From Wyeomyia smithii (lineage: Eukaryota > Arthropoda > Insecta > Diptera > Culicidae): DNA of 64,000 bases. The notes under the pieces are model-generated. The model did no database searches, was not told the DNA's origin, and saw only the letters and a list, made by a program, of their open reading frames with translations. Positions 1-10,857 of the stretch are shown piece by piece. The translations under genes were made by a program, and so were the position numbers. The DNA lies in NCBI RefSeq assembly GCF_029784165.1, contig NC_073695.1, positions 138,288,285 through 138,352,284 on the forward strand, given 5' to 3'. Positions within the stretch are counted from its first letter, which is position 1. Each line of letters starts with the position of its first letter.

Positions 1-1
1 T

Positions 2-1131
2 GAACGTAGGGAGCATCGCCCCAGATACGAAAGTGATGCCAGTAGTCGTCAGAGAGGCGATACCGGGACAGACCGGAGGGACCGGAACCGGTTTTCGCCA
101 AATCCAGATAGTGGACGCAGGGAGCATCGCCCCAGAGTCGAGCGTGAACGCTGGGATTCTAGCGACGACGACAGCTCTCTCGCGGATGATAACGTGTTCA
201 GTCCGCATCGCAGGCGAGATAGCCGGAGGGAGCGGTGAATTAGCGACGCCGGAATTCAGAACGCTGACCGCCGAATGGAAAAGTGGCATTCGACCTTCAG
301 TGGCGATAGTCGGCAACGGCCATTAGAGGATTTTCTCCACAAAATCCGTCGCTTGGCGCATATGGATCACATTGCGGACGATGTACTTCTGCAACGAATC
401 CATACGATCCTTAGAGGGGAAGCTTATGACTGGTACCTATGCTATTCTGACGAGTTTCTCACTTGGGAGGACTTTGAAGAAAGGATACGGTACATGTACA
501 CCCCAATAAGGACCAAGGGAATCGGCAGCGGATTTACGAGCGTAAGCAGCATCGAAATGAAACCTTTCTTTCGTTTAAAATGGAGATCGAGCGACTCAAC
601 AAACTGTTGACCACACCGTTGGACCAGCACCGGCTCTTCGAGGTGATCTGGGACAATATGCGACCGCATTACCAATCGAAATTGGCCTGTAAAACGGTTC
701 GAGATTTGCGAAAGCTCGAGTACTACGCATATCGCATCGATGCCTACGATCCCACTTTTCGACAGTATAGGGATGGACCAGCTCGACCCCTCAATCGAGT
801 CCATCAGATCGAAGTGGAGAACCGGAGCAGCGACGAGTCGTATTCGGAAGCGGAAGAAGTCAATTTTATTGGACGGAAAGGTGAACAGCGAAGGAAACCT
901 GTTGAGTCAGCCAACTTTCCAGCAGAAAACCGACAAGTGCGGCAGCAACCAGCACACGGAACGGAGCGCTTGAGCCCGTTGTGCTGGAACTGTCGTAAGA
1001 CGGGGCATGTCTGGAGACATTGTTCCGAAGAAAAAAGAGTTTTCTGCTACATTTGTGGGAATCCCGGGAAGGTGTCCAGTAACTGCGACATCCACCCGCG
1101 AGTTTCTGCAAACAGAAGGTCGGAAAACTAA
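2..1131 (+). pseudogene. gag: Gag of element 0, broken by a stop and a frameshift
   Basis: The Gag reading frame is open from base 2 and rich in Arg, Ser and Asp, with RREHRPR repeated twice near the start. It meets an in-frame TGA at 236-238 and resumes as a capsid-like segment (EDFLHKIRRLAHMDHIADD, then the WYLCYSDEF region). Around 500-510, in a run of C, it shifts by one base into the frame that carries the rest (580-1131). The nucleocapsid holds one complete CCHC knuckle, CWNCRKTGHVWRHC. In the second, CYICGNPGKVSSNC, the zinc-binding His is replaced by Lys. The stop and the frameshift mean this copy cannot make full-length Gag without correction or recoding. Confidence 0.8.
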
Positions 1132-1214
1132 GTCAGGAATGCAAAAATGGGAACAACCGCATTCCAACTGACAGAGACGTTCCCAATGAAGGTTTTGACG
1201 ATCTACTCCAAAAG

Positions 1215-4200
1215 GTGTGTGAGGTGCGAGTTCAGACCGAGAGTTGTCCGCACATTACGGTACACATTTTCGACCAAGTATATGACGCACTGCTAGATTC
1301 GGGAGCCAGTGTCAGAGTGACGAACATCTCTGACATTGCTGAACGAAACGATCTAAAACTTCAGACCAGTCCTTTGAAAATAGTGACCGCCGATAAAACC
1401 GTTCACGAGAGCTTGGGATACGTGCAGCTGCCAGTACGATTTCGAGGGGTGACAAAGGTTCTGCCTATTCTAGTTGTTCCTCAAGTCTCGCAGAACCTAA
1501 TTTTGGGATATAACTTCTGGAGAAAGTTTGGTATTCAGCCAATGATTCAGGGAGATAACGGATTCGAGTTAATCACTGCTATCGAGTCAACAACACGAGC
1601 TATTACGCCGGCAGCAGTGAAGTCGATCACCACGTTACCCGCCTTGAAACCGATGGGGCCAGATGAGACGCTGGATATTCCGGCGTTGGAATTGCCAGAG
1701 CCGTCGAAAACGACCCCCGAAACGGTTGAGACCGAACATGATCTAACGGTAGAGGAGCGGGAAAGTTTAGTGAAAGTCATTAAGATGTTCCCTTGCACGA
1801 CCGAGAACAGACTGGGGAGAGCATCGTTACTGCAGCATGAAATTGTGCTCCGAGAGGAGGCGAAACCGTGTCGGCAACCGTTGTACCGATGTTCGCCTGC
1901 AGTACAGGCGGAGATGGAAGCAGAGTTAGAGAGGTACAAACAGATGTATGCCATTGAAGAATGCACTAGCGAGTGGGCAAGTGCTCTAGTTCCTGTTCGC
2001 AAGACGAATGGGAAGTTAAGGGTGTGCTTAGACTCGCGGCGGATCAATGCTTGGACCAAGAAAGATTCCTATCCCATGCGCAACATGGGAGGAATATTCC
2101 ACCGGCTTGGTAAGGCCAAGTATTATTCCGTTGTGGACCTGAAAGATGCGTATTTCCAAATTCCTTTGAAGGAGGAATGTCGGGATTATACCGCTTTCAG
2201 GACCCCACAAGGATTGTTCCGTTTCAAAGTCTGTCCGTTTGGCTTAACTAATGCGCCCTTCACGATGAGTCGCCTGATGGACCGTGTGATAGGTTTTGAC
2301 CTAGAGCCAAATGTCTTCGTCTACCTAGACGATATCGTCATCGCTACGAAGACGTTTGAGGAGCACGTCCGGCTTCTGAGGATCGTGGCGGAGCGCCTAG
2401 CGAAAGCCAACCTAACCATCTCGCTTGACAAAAGCCGCTTCTGTCGCAAGCAGGTTACCTATTTGGGCTATCTGCTTACCGAAGAAGGTGTAGCCATCGA
2501 CAATAGCCGAATCGCCCCGATCTTGAACTACGCTCGACCACGCAACGTAAAAGACATTCGTCGTCTTTTGGGTCTAGCCGGATTCTACCAACGGTTCATC
2601 CGAGAGTACAGCCGAATCGTGGCACCGATTTCCGATCTCCTGAAAAACTCGAGAGCGAAGTTCGTCTGGACTGAGGCAGCTGAAGCCGCCTTTGGGGAGC
2701 TAAAAGCTGCGTTAGTTTCAGCACCGATTCTGGGGAATCCAGATTTTTCGCTTCCGTTCTCGATCGAGTCCGATGCTTCGGATAATGCTGTTGGGGCAGC
2801 GTTAATCCAACACCACAACAACGTGCCGAAAGTCGTGGCCTACTTCAGCAAAAAGTTGAGTAGTACCCAAAGGAAATATGCGAGTGTCGAGAAGGAATGT
2901 TTGGGAGTGCTCTTGGCGATCGAACATTTCCGCCACTTTGTTGAAGGGACCCGTTTTAAGGTGGTCACCGATGCTCGAAGTTTGTTGTGGCTGTTTTCGA
3001 TTGGGGTTGAATCTGGCAATGCGAAACTGTTTCGTTGGGCTCTAAAAATCCAGTCGTACGACATCGAGCTGGAGTACAGAAAGGGCAAAAGCAACATCCT
3101 GGCGGACTGTTTGTCTCGCTCAGTCGAGATGATATCTGTACGAGCTTTAGATGTCGACCAGCAGGAACTTGCGACGAAGATTCAACAGGAGCCGGCGAAG
3201 TATCCAGACTTTCGGGTTGCCAACGGGGAAATCTGGAAGTTCGTGAAGGTGGACGGAAAAATTGAGGACCCGCGATTCCAGTGGAAACGGTATCCAGCGA
3301 AAGCGGAGAGACCCGAGATTGTGCGTAGGATTCACGAACGTGCACACCTGGGCTTGGAAAAAACATTGAATGCTGTGAGGGAACGATTCTATTGGCCATA
3401 CATGAGCAGTGAAGTGAAGCGAATCTGTCAAACCTGCTTAACGTGTCAGATGAGCAAAGCTTCGAATCAGAACACGACACCTCCCATGGCCAATCAGAAA
3501 AAGATCGCTCAGTACCCGTGGCAATTTCTCGCAATGGACTATGTCGGCCCTCTGCCAACTTCGGGCAAAAATCGAAATACGTGCCTTCTGGTGGTAACGG
3601 ACCTATTTTCCAAATTCGTGATCGTGCAGCCCTTCCGACAAGCAACGGCAGAATCATTAGTAAGCTTTGTGGAGAATTCTCTGTTCCTGCTGTTTGGAGT
3701 ACCGGAAGTGATCCTCTCGGATAATGGATCCCAGTTCACGTCTTCGTTATTCAACGATCTGTTGACCCGGTACCATGTCACACACTGGAGAACGCCCAAT
3801 TACCACCCCCAGGTGAATGACACGAAAAGGGTTAACAGGGTGATAACGACTGCTATTCGGGCTTGCATCAAGAAGGATCACAAAGAATGGGCGAATAACC
3901 TGCAACCGATCGCCAACGCGGTGAGAAACTCTGTCCATGAAGCCACCCACTACACTCCTTACTTTGTCCTGTTTGGTCGGAACATGGTGTCCGACGGCCG
4001 AGAATATCGGCATTTGCGCGACGCGCCGACTCCAGGTAACGACAAGCTAGTAGACGAGGAGAGGGAAAAGCTGCTTGAAGATGTGCGGAAAAATTTAAAA
4101 ACCGCTTATGAAAAGCACTCCTCGTACTACAACCTGCGCTCCAATGCGAACTGTCCTACCTACTCGGTCGGTGAGCAGGTGCTCAAAAAGAATACGGAGC

Positions 4201-4364
4201 AGTCGGACAAAGGGAAAGGGTTTTGCGCCAAGCTGGCACCGAAGTACATTCCAGCGGTGGTAAGGAAGGTTGTAGGGGCACATTGCTACGATCTTGACGA
4301 TTTAGACGGGCGAAGACTGGGAATTTACAATTGTGAATTTCTTAAAAAATTGTCTCGTCCTTAG
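1215..4364 (+). CDS. pol: Pol polyprotein of element 0 (protease, RT, RNase H, integrase)
   Basis: An uninterrupted 1049-residue frame. Domains in order: aspartic protease with LLDSGAS near residue 30; reverse transcriptase with VYLDDIVIA near residue 367; RNase H beginning at ESDASDNAVG near residue 516; integrase with the HHCC zinc domain (HERAHLG ... CQTCLTC) and the catalytic core (MDYVGPL, LSDNGSQF). The frame is already open upstream of 1215 and lies -1 relative to the end of Gag, so it is probably made as a Gag-Pol fusion by frameshifting rather than from the GTG at 1215. The integrase core is odd: where the family has HPQANG..ER, this copy reads HPQVNDTKR, one residue short and without the third catalytic acid. 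Confidence 0.9.
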   Translation: MCEVRVQTESCPHITVHIFDQVYDALLDSGASVRVTNISDIAERNDLKLQTSPLKIVTADKTVHESLGYVQLPVRFRGVTKVLPILVVPQVSQNLILGYNFWRKFGIQPMIQGDNGFELITAIESTTRAITPAAVKSITTLPALKPMGPDETLDIPALELPEPSKTTPETVETEHDLTVEERESLVKVIKMFPCTTENRLGRASLLQHEIVLREEAKPCRQPLYRCSPAVQAEMEAELERYKQMYAIEECTSEWASALVPVRKTNGKLRVCLDSRRINAWTKKDSYPMRNMGGIFHRLGKAKYYSVVDLKDAYFQIPLKEECRDYTAFRTPQGLFRFKVCPFGLTNAPFTMSRLMDRVIGFDLEPNVFVYLDDIVIATKTFEEHVRLLRIVAERLAKANLTISLDKSRFCRKQVTYLGYLLTEEGVAIDNSRIAPILNYARPRNVKDIRRLLGLAGFYQRFIREYSRIVAPISDLLKNSRAKFVWTEAAEAAFGELKAALVSAPILGNPDFSLPFSIESDASDNAVGAALIQHHNNVPKVVAYFSKKLSSTQRKYASVEKECLGVLLAIEHFRHFVEGTRFKVVTDARSLLWLFSIGVESGNAKLFRWALKIQSYDIELEYRKGKSNILADCLSRSVEMISVRALDVDQQELATKIQQEPAKYPDFRVANGEIWKFVKVDGKIEDPRFQWKRYPAKAERPEIVRRIHERAHLGLEKTLNAVRERFYWPYMSSEVKRICQTCLTCQMSKASNQNTTPPMANQKKIAQYPWQFLAMDYVGPLPTSGKNRNTCLLVVTDLFSKFVIVQPFRQATAESLVSFVENSLFLLFGVPEVILSDNGSQFTSSLFNDLLTRYHVTHWRTPNYHPQVNDTKRVNRVITTAIRACIKKDHKEWANNLQPIANAVRNSVHEATHYTPYFVLFGRNMVSDGREYRHLRDAPTPGNDKLVDEEREKLLEDVRKNLKTAYEKHSSYYNLRSNANCPTYSVGEQVLKKNTEQSDKGKGFCAKLAPKYIPAVVRKVVGAHCYDLDDLDGRRLGIYNCEFLKKLSRP

Positions 4365-4408
4365 TCTAACGTTTCCACCGATGCAAAATTTTGATAATTT
4401 TCTCTTCT

Positions 4409-4575
4409 AGCTATGAAACTCTACGGAGTGACAACATGAAATTGATTTCTTTTCGAGCTATGTAACTCTACGGAGTGACAAAATAAAATTTGATTCTTCT
4501 AAGCTATGCATCTCTACGGAGTGACAAGAATTAAATTTCGATTTTTAAAGCTATGTAGCTCTACGGAGTAACTTT
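4409..4575 (+). repeat. Four 46-47-bp tandem repeats, each with a cUACGg hairpin
   Basis: The core AGCTATGNNNCTCTACGGAGT begins at 4409, 4456, 4502 and 4549, giving spacings of 47, 46 and 47. Copies 1 and 2 contain ACTC-TACG-GAGT, a 4-bp stem closing a UACG tetraloop through the very stable C(UACG)G arrangement. Copies 3 and 4 keep the loop and the CTC/GAG part of the stem. The AT-rich spacers differ, so the hairpin core is the constant part. It sits just after the Pol stop on the sense strand. Confidence 0.85.
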
Positions 4576-6063
4576 TTTCAATTTTAAAATAAGTGAGGGA
4601 CCGAATTTCTTTCCGCTTTCTCAATGGTCATTGGGCAAGTTGCTGAATCTGCACAATCAAAAGCGGCCCGTAAGAGTTTTTTTCCTCGTAGAACAGAGCA
4701 TGAAGTTTAAGAAGGAGCTGGGCAATGACCTGTCGAAAGTAGTGGAAACACGAATTATAAGTGAGCCCAAAGCGATGATTTCGCCGTGGTCAAGTAATGA
4801 CTCAGTTCTACTAATACTCGCCGCACTAAAATTTTAAGATTGTGTAGAATGGTAACAATTTGTTCCAGTTCTCAGCCTCACTTTGTTGAAATTCTTCAAA
4901 TTTTCAAGCTATGTATCGCTCAATTGAGTCGAGACATCTGAGCCATGATGCGAAAGCTCTGGTGCAGAAACACTGTTCTGCCATTTCGTAAGGATGCGCA
5001 CATTAGTGCGGCCCTCACAAAACCATCTATTTACTGGGGGATCCTTGATGCTGAAACGCTCGAGGAACTTCACGAAATGTGTTGGAACAAGAAAATGGCA
5101 TGTTAGAACGAAGAAATTGTTCTGAGCTAATTGATGCGAAATATTTCATCAAGAATCGCCCACAGACAACGAGTTCTTGGTGAATGGTAGCATCAAACGA
5201 AGAGAGTTTCTTCGTTTTACCAGGATAAGACTTCTAAAAGACGTTAGACAAAATTAAGGGCAAGGAAAAAACGAGGCGAATGTAAAATTTCCCTTTCGGC
5301 GTCAGTAATGTTAGTGTGTGCAACTACATCGAGTCTTAGGTGTAAGTTAGTACCTAACGCTATGTATATTTTTAAATTGTCCTGCTACTTAAATTTATTA
5401 TTTTGAGTTAGTATGGTCAGTTTAATTTGTAAATAGTAGATTTAATTGCATGTTATTTATTTATTTATTTATATTTAGAATATGAGTAAATATTTATTTA
5501 CATGTTTATATGGTTGCTGAATTAGGGTTAATTTATTTATTTTCTCTATCTGTTATTTATTCATTTGTTTATTTAGTTAATTATTTATGTTAGTTAACAT
5601 GGTTTGCTTAAAAATATTGTTAGTTTCTGAAATTTTTGTCTGGGTTGGAAAATTTATATTTTGGAAAGTTTATGGTTTGGAATTTATGGCTCGCTGTCGT
5701 CATGCTAGCAAGCCGCTGCAGCCACCCTTCGGTGCAACATCTTAATTCCTTTGTCCGGTTATCCTAAAAATTAAAATTAACCATATTAGTTCTTGTTCAA
5801 AATCTTACCTGTAATTGGAGGTCATCTTTCCTGTTCACTTTTTCCCTCGATTCAACCTCAATATTTTCCTCCAGATCCTACTCGTACCCGGGTAGTATAG
5901 TCCATTCCGTCCGTCGCGGGTGCCGATGGGGGCGGTGATATGGTCCTACAAAACATAGTTTTATATGGAAGTTCTCTGAACTTCCGTATAAATTATATAA
6001 AATTATCATTTTTCTTACCTGATTTTTTCGATTTCCTATCCGGTAGCACAAAATACACTCTTC
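4576..6063. other. Unassigned AT-rich region downstream of element 0
   Basis: No convincing coding sequence. The first kilobase could hold the 3' UTR and 3' LTR of element 0, but I found no paired LTR ends. Around 5448-5600 there is degenerate TTTA-type low-complexity sequence. The short open frame at 4631-4837 has no recognisable motif. Confidence 0.5.
5960..5992. repeat. 15-bp-arm hairpin
   Basis: Arms 5960-5974 and 5978-5992 are complementary over 15 bp with one T-G wobble, around a 3-base TCT loop. The core is GGAAGTTC-TCT-GAACTTCC. No gene lies beside it. Confidence 0.75.
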
Positions 6064-6064
6064 A

Positions 6065-6081
6065 TGATCACTGTTTACTTT
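6065..6081. repeat. Target-site duplication, left copy (Juan-like LINE copy 1)
   Basis: The 17 bases TGATCACTGTTTACTTT occur here and again at 9854-9870, exactly bracketing the LINE. The element's poly(A) tail (poly T on this strand) follows directly. Confidence 0.92.
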
Positions 6082-6316
6082 TTTTTTTTTTTTTTAAGGG
6101 GGGATTTGTTAGTAGCTTAAGTATTTATGATAAATATTAGTAAATAATGAGTGTGTGTGTCCAATCACAAATGGTGACATTTCAACACTGTTAGAAATTT
6201 GTAATTTTCATTATTAGGATTTGTTTGCTTTCGCAATTAGGACTTATCGTTCGTAGGGATTTAAACCTACTTGTCAGAAAAGGGGAAGTAACCTTACAAC
6301 TAACTTAATTGCTAAC

Positions 6317-8344
6317 TTATTGGCTATAAAGAGAGCTTATCGTAGCAATTGAGGATTGCAACGGTTTTTGTCGAAAATTGTTAATAATTTTATTTGACAT
6401 AGCTTCTAATGGTTCAACACCAGTAAGTCTATGTAATTCGAGTGTACCAAACCAAGGAGGACGCTTCAAAATCATTTTCAGAATTTTATTCTGAATCCTT
6501 TGGAGCGTTTTCTTCCTTGTTGAACAGCAACTTGACCAGATCGGTACAGCATAAAGCATTGCTGGTCTAAAAATTTGTTTGTAAATCAAAAGTTTGTTCT
6601 TTAAACAAAGTTTAGAATTCCTGTTAATGAGAGGATATAAACATCTCGTATATTTGATTCACTTGGCTTGTATACTCTCAATGTGCTCTTTGAAAATAAG
6701 TTTTTTATCATAAATTAGTCCCAAGTACTTAACCTTGTCGGACCAACTTAAAATAACCCCATTCATCTTGACAACGTGATTATTGTTTGGCTTGAGGAAA
6801 GAAGCCCTAGGCTTATGCGGAAAAATTATCATTTGAGTTTTAGAAGCATTGGGAGAGATTTTCCACTTTTGCAAGTAGGAAGAAAAAATATCTAAACTTT
6901 TCTGCAATCGACTGCATATGACACGAAGACTTTTTCCTTTTACGGAAAGGCTTGTGTCATCGCAGAACAATGACTTTGTGCATCCTGGAGGCAAATCAGG
7001 AAGATCTGAAGTGAATATGTTGTACAGGACTGGACCCAAGACTGAACCTTGAGGTACACCTGCTCTGACAGGAAATCTATCAGATTTTGAATTCTGATAG
7101 ACAACCTGCAGAGTTCGATCAGTAAGATAATTTTTTAAAATTTTGATTAGGAAAATTGGAAAATTAAAAGTTTGCAATTTCGCAATCATCATCGCAAAAC
7201 GTTCACCATCTTTTAAAACTGGAATAGGCTTTGAAGGTTTCTTAAGAATCTTCGACAGCTTCCAAAATGGTTTTGAATATGGTTTCAATTTTTCAACTTT
7301 AGTCTCAAAATTTTGATTTCTCAGAAGAGTAAATCTATGTTTAATCTCTTTCTGTAAATCTTTATGAATAGTTTTAAAAACAGGGTCACGAGAACGTTGA
7401 TATTGACGTCTGCGGACATTTTTCAAACGAATTAGAAGTTGAAGATTTTCGTCAATTATTGGTGAATCAAATTTCACTTGAGCCTTTGGAACAGAATAAT
7501 TCCTGGCATCAACAATTGCACATTTTAATGCGTCCAAATCGGAATCAATATTCACTTCGTTTTGCAAATCAAGCTCATTATTGAAATTTCTCTCAATATG
7601 AGTTTTGTATCTTTCCCAATTAGCCTTGTTATAATTAAAAACAGAGCTCATAGGGTTTAAAACTGATTCATGTGATAAAGAAAAAGTTATTGGAAGATGA
7701 TCAGAATCAAAGTCAGCATGTGTGATCAAATCACTACATACATGACTTTGATCTGTAAGCACCAAATCAATTGTTGAAGGGTTTCTTACAGAAGAAAAGC
7801 ATGTAGGACTATTCGGAGACAAAATAGAATAGTATCCTGAAGAACAATCGTTGAATAAAATTTTGCCATTGGAATTACTTTGAGAATTATTCCATGAACG
7901 ATGTTTAGCGTTAAAATCGCCGATTATGAAAAATTTCGAACGATTTCTGGTGAGTTTTTGTAAATCACCTTTAAAATAATTTTTGAGCTCGCGTGTGCAT
8001 TGAAATGGTAAATATGCTGCGGCAATGAATAAAATCCCAAGTTCAGTTTGAACTTCAATTCCCAAAGTTTCAATAACTTTCGTCTCAAGATGGGGAAGAG
8101 CACGATGTTTGATTCGGCGATGAATAACAATTGCAACTCCACCGCCGGAACCCTGAATCCTATCATATCTATGAACCACGTAATTGGGATCATATTTTAA
8201 TTTTATGTTAGGTTTCAAAAATGTTTCAGTAATAATTGCAATATGCACATTATTTACTGTTAAAAAATTAAAAAGCTCATTCTCATTGGCCTTCAATGAG
8301 CGAGCATTCCAATTTAATATTTTAATTGCTTTATTTAAAATCAT
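6317..8344 (-). pseudogene. ORF2 of Juan-like LINE copy 1: endonuclease and truncated RT
   Basis: Reading starts at 8344 and runs 561 residues to a TGA at 6659-6661; the same frame then continues to 6317, so a single nonsense codon separates the parts. The APE endonuclease is complete: LNWNARSL, ITETFLKP, IIGDFNAKH, SDHLPITF. The RT is not. After KPIPVLKDGERF the frame jumps to MIAKLQTF, skipping about 640 bp that copy 2 retains (55869-56504), including motif A with the first catalytic Asp. The later motifs PQGSVLGP and FCDDTSLS remain. The deletion keeps frame, so the ORF looks healthy although the enzyme should be inactive. It overlaps the end of ORF1 by 14 bases. Confidence 0.88.
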
Positions 8345-9654
8345 TGCTAAATTTTAAATTAGAAACAATTTTAATTGTAAAATTTGTGCCTATTTGAATG
8401 GCTTCAAACATTGATTTTGCCTGCAACATGGCGTTCATAAGATCGAACATTGCCTGTTGCAAAAAAGAAAGTTTACCTGCCGTAATAGGCCCCAGGCAGT
8501 CGACATTAGAAAAAATATTTTCGGCAGCAAAATTAGCTGGAGTAATAGGTGTACAATTATTTTCTAGCGTGTTTTGCTTACCCATATTAATGGTCATTTT
8601 CGAACTACCAACACTAGGCGGTATAATGTTCGAACTACCTGTAACCTGTGCATAAGTTAAACGGGTATGCAAAGGAGTAGGTAAACTATGCGTCACTGGT
8701 ACGCTTGGAGAATTTTGTTTTGAAGTTGGTTTTAATTGAGAAATTGAATTTTGTTTACCTTGCCTTGCCTTAACAATTGCTAAACGGACTGGGCATTGAT
8801 AAAAATTTGACATATGGTTGCTGTTACAATTCGCACAGCGAAAATTTTTACTCTCTTTCACAGGACATGTGTCCTTTTTGTGAGAAGAGTCTCCACAATT
8901 AAGACATTTTTGGTCCATGTTACAGAATTTGGAACCATGGCCATAACGTTGGCAAGTACGGCATTGGGTGATATGCTTTTCACCTCCGCCATACTTCCTA
9001 TAAATTTCCCACTTTACACGCACATTATACAAAGCATGTGCTTTTTCAAAAAATTTTAAGTTGTTAACCTCATTGCGGTTAAAATGAATTAAATAATTAA
9101 CAAGGGAAATTCCAGTTCTCTGACTGTTTTCGCCTCGTGATTTTTGTTTCATTAGAATTACTTGGGTAGGGGCTATGCCAAGTAATTCTGTTAAAGTAAG
9201 TTTGATCTCATCAACGGTTTGATCGTTGGTGAGACCTTTCAAGACAACCTTGAACGGCTTGGTGTTCTTGGTGTCATATGTAAAAAATTTGTACATCTTG
9301 TCAGTTAAATACTGAACAAGACGATCACGACCCATTTACTGAGTCGGCTAATAAGCGGCATTCACCTCTACGGCCAATTTGATAGGTAACTTTAACGTCA
9401 GAAACAAACGTTGAAAGTTCCTTTTTGAATATATTAAATTCAGAAGAAATAGTTACCACAATAGGTGGAACTTTCTCCTTTTTTAAAAATTTTATATTTT
9501 GTATAGTTTCATTATTAATAACTTCCATTTCACCAGCTTCTTGCTCAGGCAAAATATCAAAAGGATTGTCACTACAGACACTCGATGTGTCAGAAAGAGG
9601 TGCCACTCTTTTCCTCCCCGCAGCGATGCGAGGTTTCTTTTTCCGTCCAGCCAT
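8331..9654 (-). pseudogene. ORF1 of Juan-like LINE copy 1 (nucleic-acid-binding protein), frameshifted
   Basis: The natural start is the ATG at 9654 (MAGRKKKPRIAAG, very basic). The frame runs to about 9335, where one extra base relative to copy 2 shifts it; the rest continues as a 334-residue frame to 8331. That part carries three zinc knuckles in a row: CRTCQRYGHGSKFC, CLNCGDSSHKKDTC and CANCNSNHMSNFYQC. These proteins coat the element RNA and accompany it to the insertion site. Confidence 0.88.
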
Positions 9655-9853
9655 TTCAGGTGATACGAAAAAAGTTAATACAAATGTTAAATTCAAAAGT
9701 AGGTAGTCTTGAGAAAGACTGATGGGAAATAACTTTCAGGTAATCTTTAAAAGACACACTGACAAAACACAAACTTTGAAGCTATAGGCAGTCAAAGACC
9801 AGTCCACAAGCAACCGAAAAAACGTCTGATCTGTAGGACAGTTCAAGACGCAC

Positions 9854-9870
9854 TGATCACTGTTTACTTT
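9854..9870. repeat. Target-site duplication, right copy (Juan-like LINE copy 1)
   Basis: Identical to 6065-6081. It abuts the 5' end of the minus-strand LINE. Confidence 0.92.
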
Positions 9871-10804
9871 ACGTTTGACGTTTCTATCGCTGCTGTACGA
9901 GTGTTCATATGTGTGCGTAATTTAGTGCGGAGCTTTTTATAGCACAGGGTGTTTACTCATTTTTCGTCTGTTTCGTTATGGTCGGTCATGTTCGATGTTA
10001 GAAACATTTCGTAAAATGTTTTTGGAGTTCTTTATGTCGATTAATGTTTCATGTGGTCGGATGTAGTCCGGCGTAGAAGCATAATCGTTGTATGTTGGGT
10101 ATTTATGCGAATTGCAGTGGCAGCTTTCTCTGTAACCGTTAATTTCGGTGTATGAGTTACTGCTGGGTAAATTAATGTGGGTTATTGCGTTTTGCATGCA
10201 AAGATTCGTGTTCAGGTGTGTCCTGGGGTGTCTTTGACGTAAAACAAGGTAGATTTATGTAGGATACCTTTCCAATCATAGTGTTGGAGTAGTCCTGTAT
10301 GTGAATGTGCCAATTTATTGTTGTAATTGTTTGGGGTATTTATGAATTTTTATGTGGCAGATTTCTCACTAGACGAAGAGTCGTCGTTAGAGTTACTGCT
10401 GGGGAGTTTTTAATTTGGGGATAATGCGTTTGCCTAATAGAGAGAAGTTTCCAAAGAAGGAAATTCTCTCGAAAAGTAAATAGCATGGGAGTTTTGCTGG
10501 GGGTGCCTTTCCAACATCGTGATTGGAGCGGTCCTCTAGTAAAATTGCCTTGGAATATTGGAAGCTCGTTTTTAAAAATAAAGCGATGCCGTATTTGGGA
10601 ATAATCTATTTGGGAAATTTAATTGAATCACCGTACAGTACCGAAGGAACGTTACACGCCCATAGTTTGAATTTCTTGGTGAACCTAACATTTTGTAAAT
10701 ATTGTGAATAGTAGCTTAAGTTATGATTGCTTTTTGTAAATATTCTGCACATAATTTTCTTCAAAAATTTTCTCATTTGGTAATTCGTTCTGTCAGGTTT
10801 GCAG
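9871..10804. other. Unassigned; contains a diverged tandem duplication of about 225 bp
   Basis: No coding signal. Block 10128-10317 and block 10353-10540 share the same order of motifs: GTGGCAG, GAGTTACTGCTGGG, TAATGCGTTT, then CCTTTCCAA and a TTGGAG..GTCCT end. The intervening sequence has diverged, so the duplication is old. Confidence 0.55.
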
Positions 10805-10846
10805 TTACGAAAATTTGATTGTACTCCTACAATCAAATTTTCGTAA
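10805..10846. repeat. Perfect 19-bp palindrome with 4-base loop
   Basis: The left arm 10805-10823 (TTACGAAAATTTGATTGTA) is the exact reverse complement of 10828-10846, separated by CTCC. Arms without a single mismatch suggest the hairpin is young or maintained. Confidence 0.95.
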
Positions 10847-10857
10847 ACAGACCGGGG

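Larger units (their letters stand above)
1..4610 (+). mobile_element. Ty3/Gypsy LTR retrotransposon (element 0), 5' end outside window
   Basis: Gag with a CCHC knuckle is followed by one long Pol frame in the order protease, reverse transcriptase, RNase H, integrase, which is the Ty3/Gypsy order. The 5' LTR and primer-binding site would lie upstream of base 1. I could not define a 3' LTR downstream of Pol, so the right boundary is a guess placed after the hairpin array at 4409-4575. A related but different fragment of the same lineage is present at 32265-33151. Confidence 0.85.
6082..9853 (-). mobile_element. Jockey-clade (Juan-like) LINE, copy 1, full length with internal deletion
   Basis: A poly(A) tail (about 6082-6095 as T), a 17-bp target duplication and the 5' end shared with copy 2 (both begin about CAGTGCGTCTTGAACTG) show that both ends are intact. 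ORF1 has three CCHC knuckles and ORF2 has an APE endonuclease and RT, as in the Jockey clade. The name Juan-like is from memory of mosquito elements and was not checked. About 640 bp of RT are missing relative to copy 2, along with one frameshift in ORF1 and one in-frame stop in ORF2. Confidence 0.9.

Noticed and set aside
33..326. 97-residue frame at the window start
   Set aside because: Out of phase with the Gag frame, which carries the Arg-rich repeats and continues into the capsid-like segment.
4631..4837. Possible envelope or third ORF after Pol of element 0
   Set aside because: 68 residues without signal peptide, membrane segment or recognisable motif.
5870..5935. GTAGTATAGT resembling a tRNA A box
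   Set aside because: No matching B box, anticodon arm or acceptor stem could be found around it.
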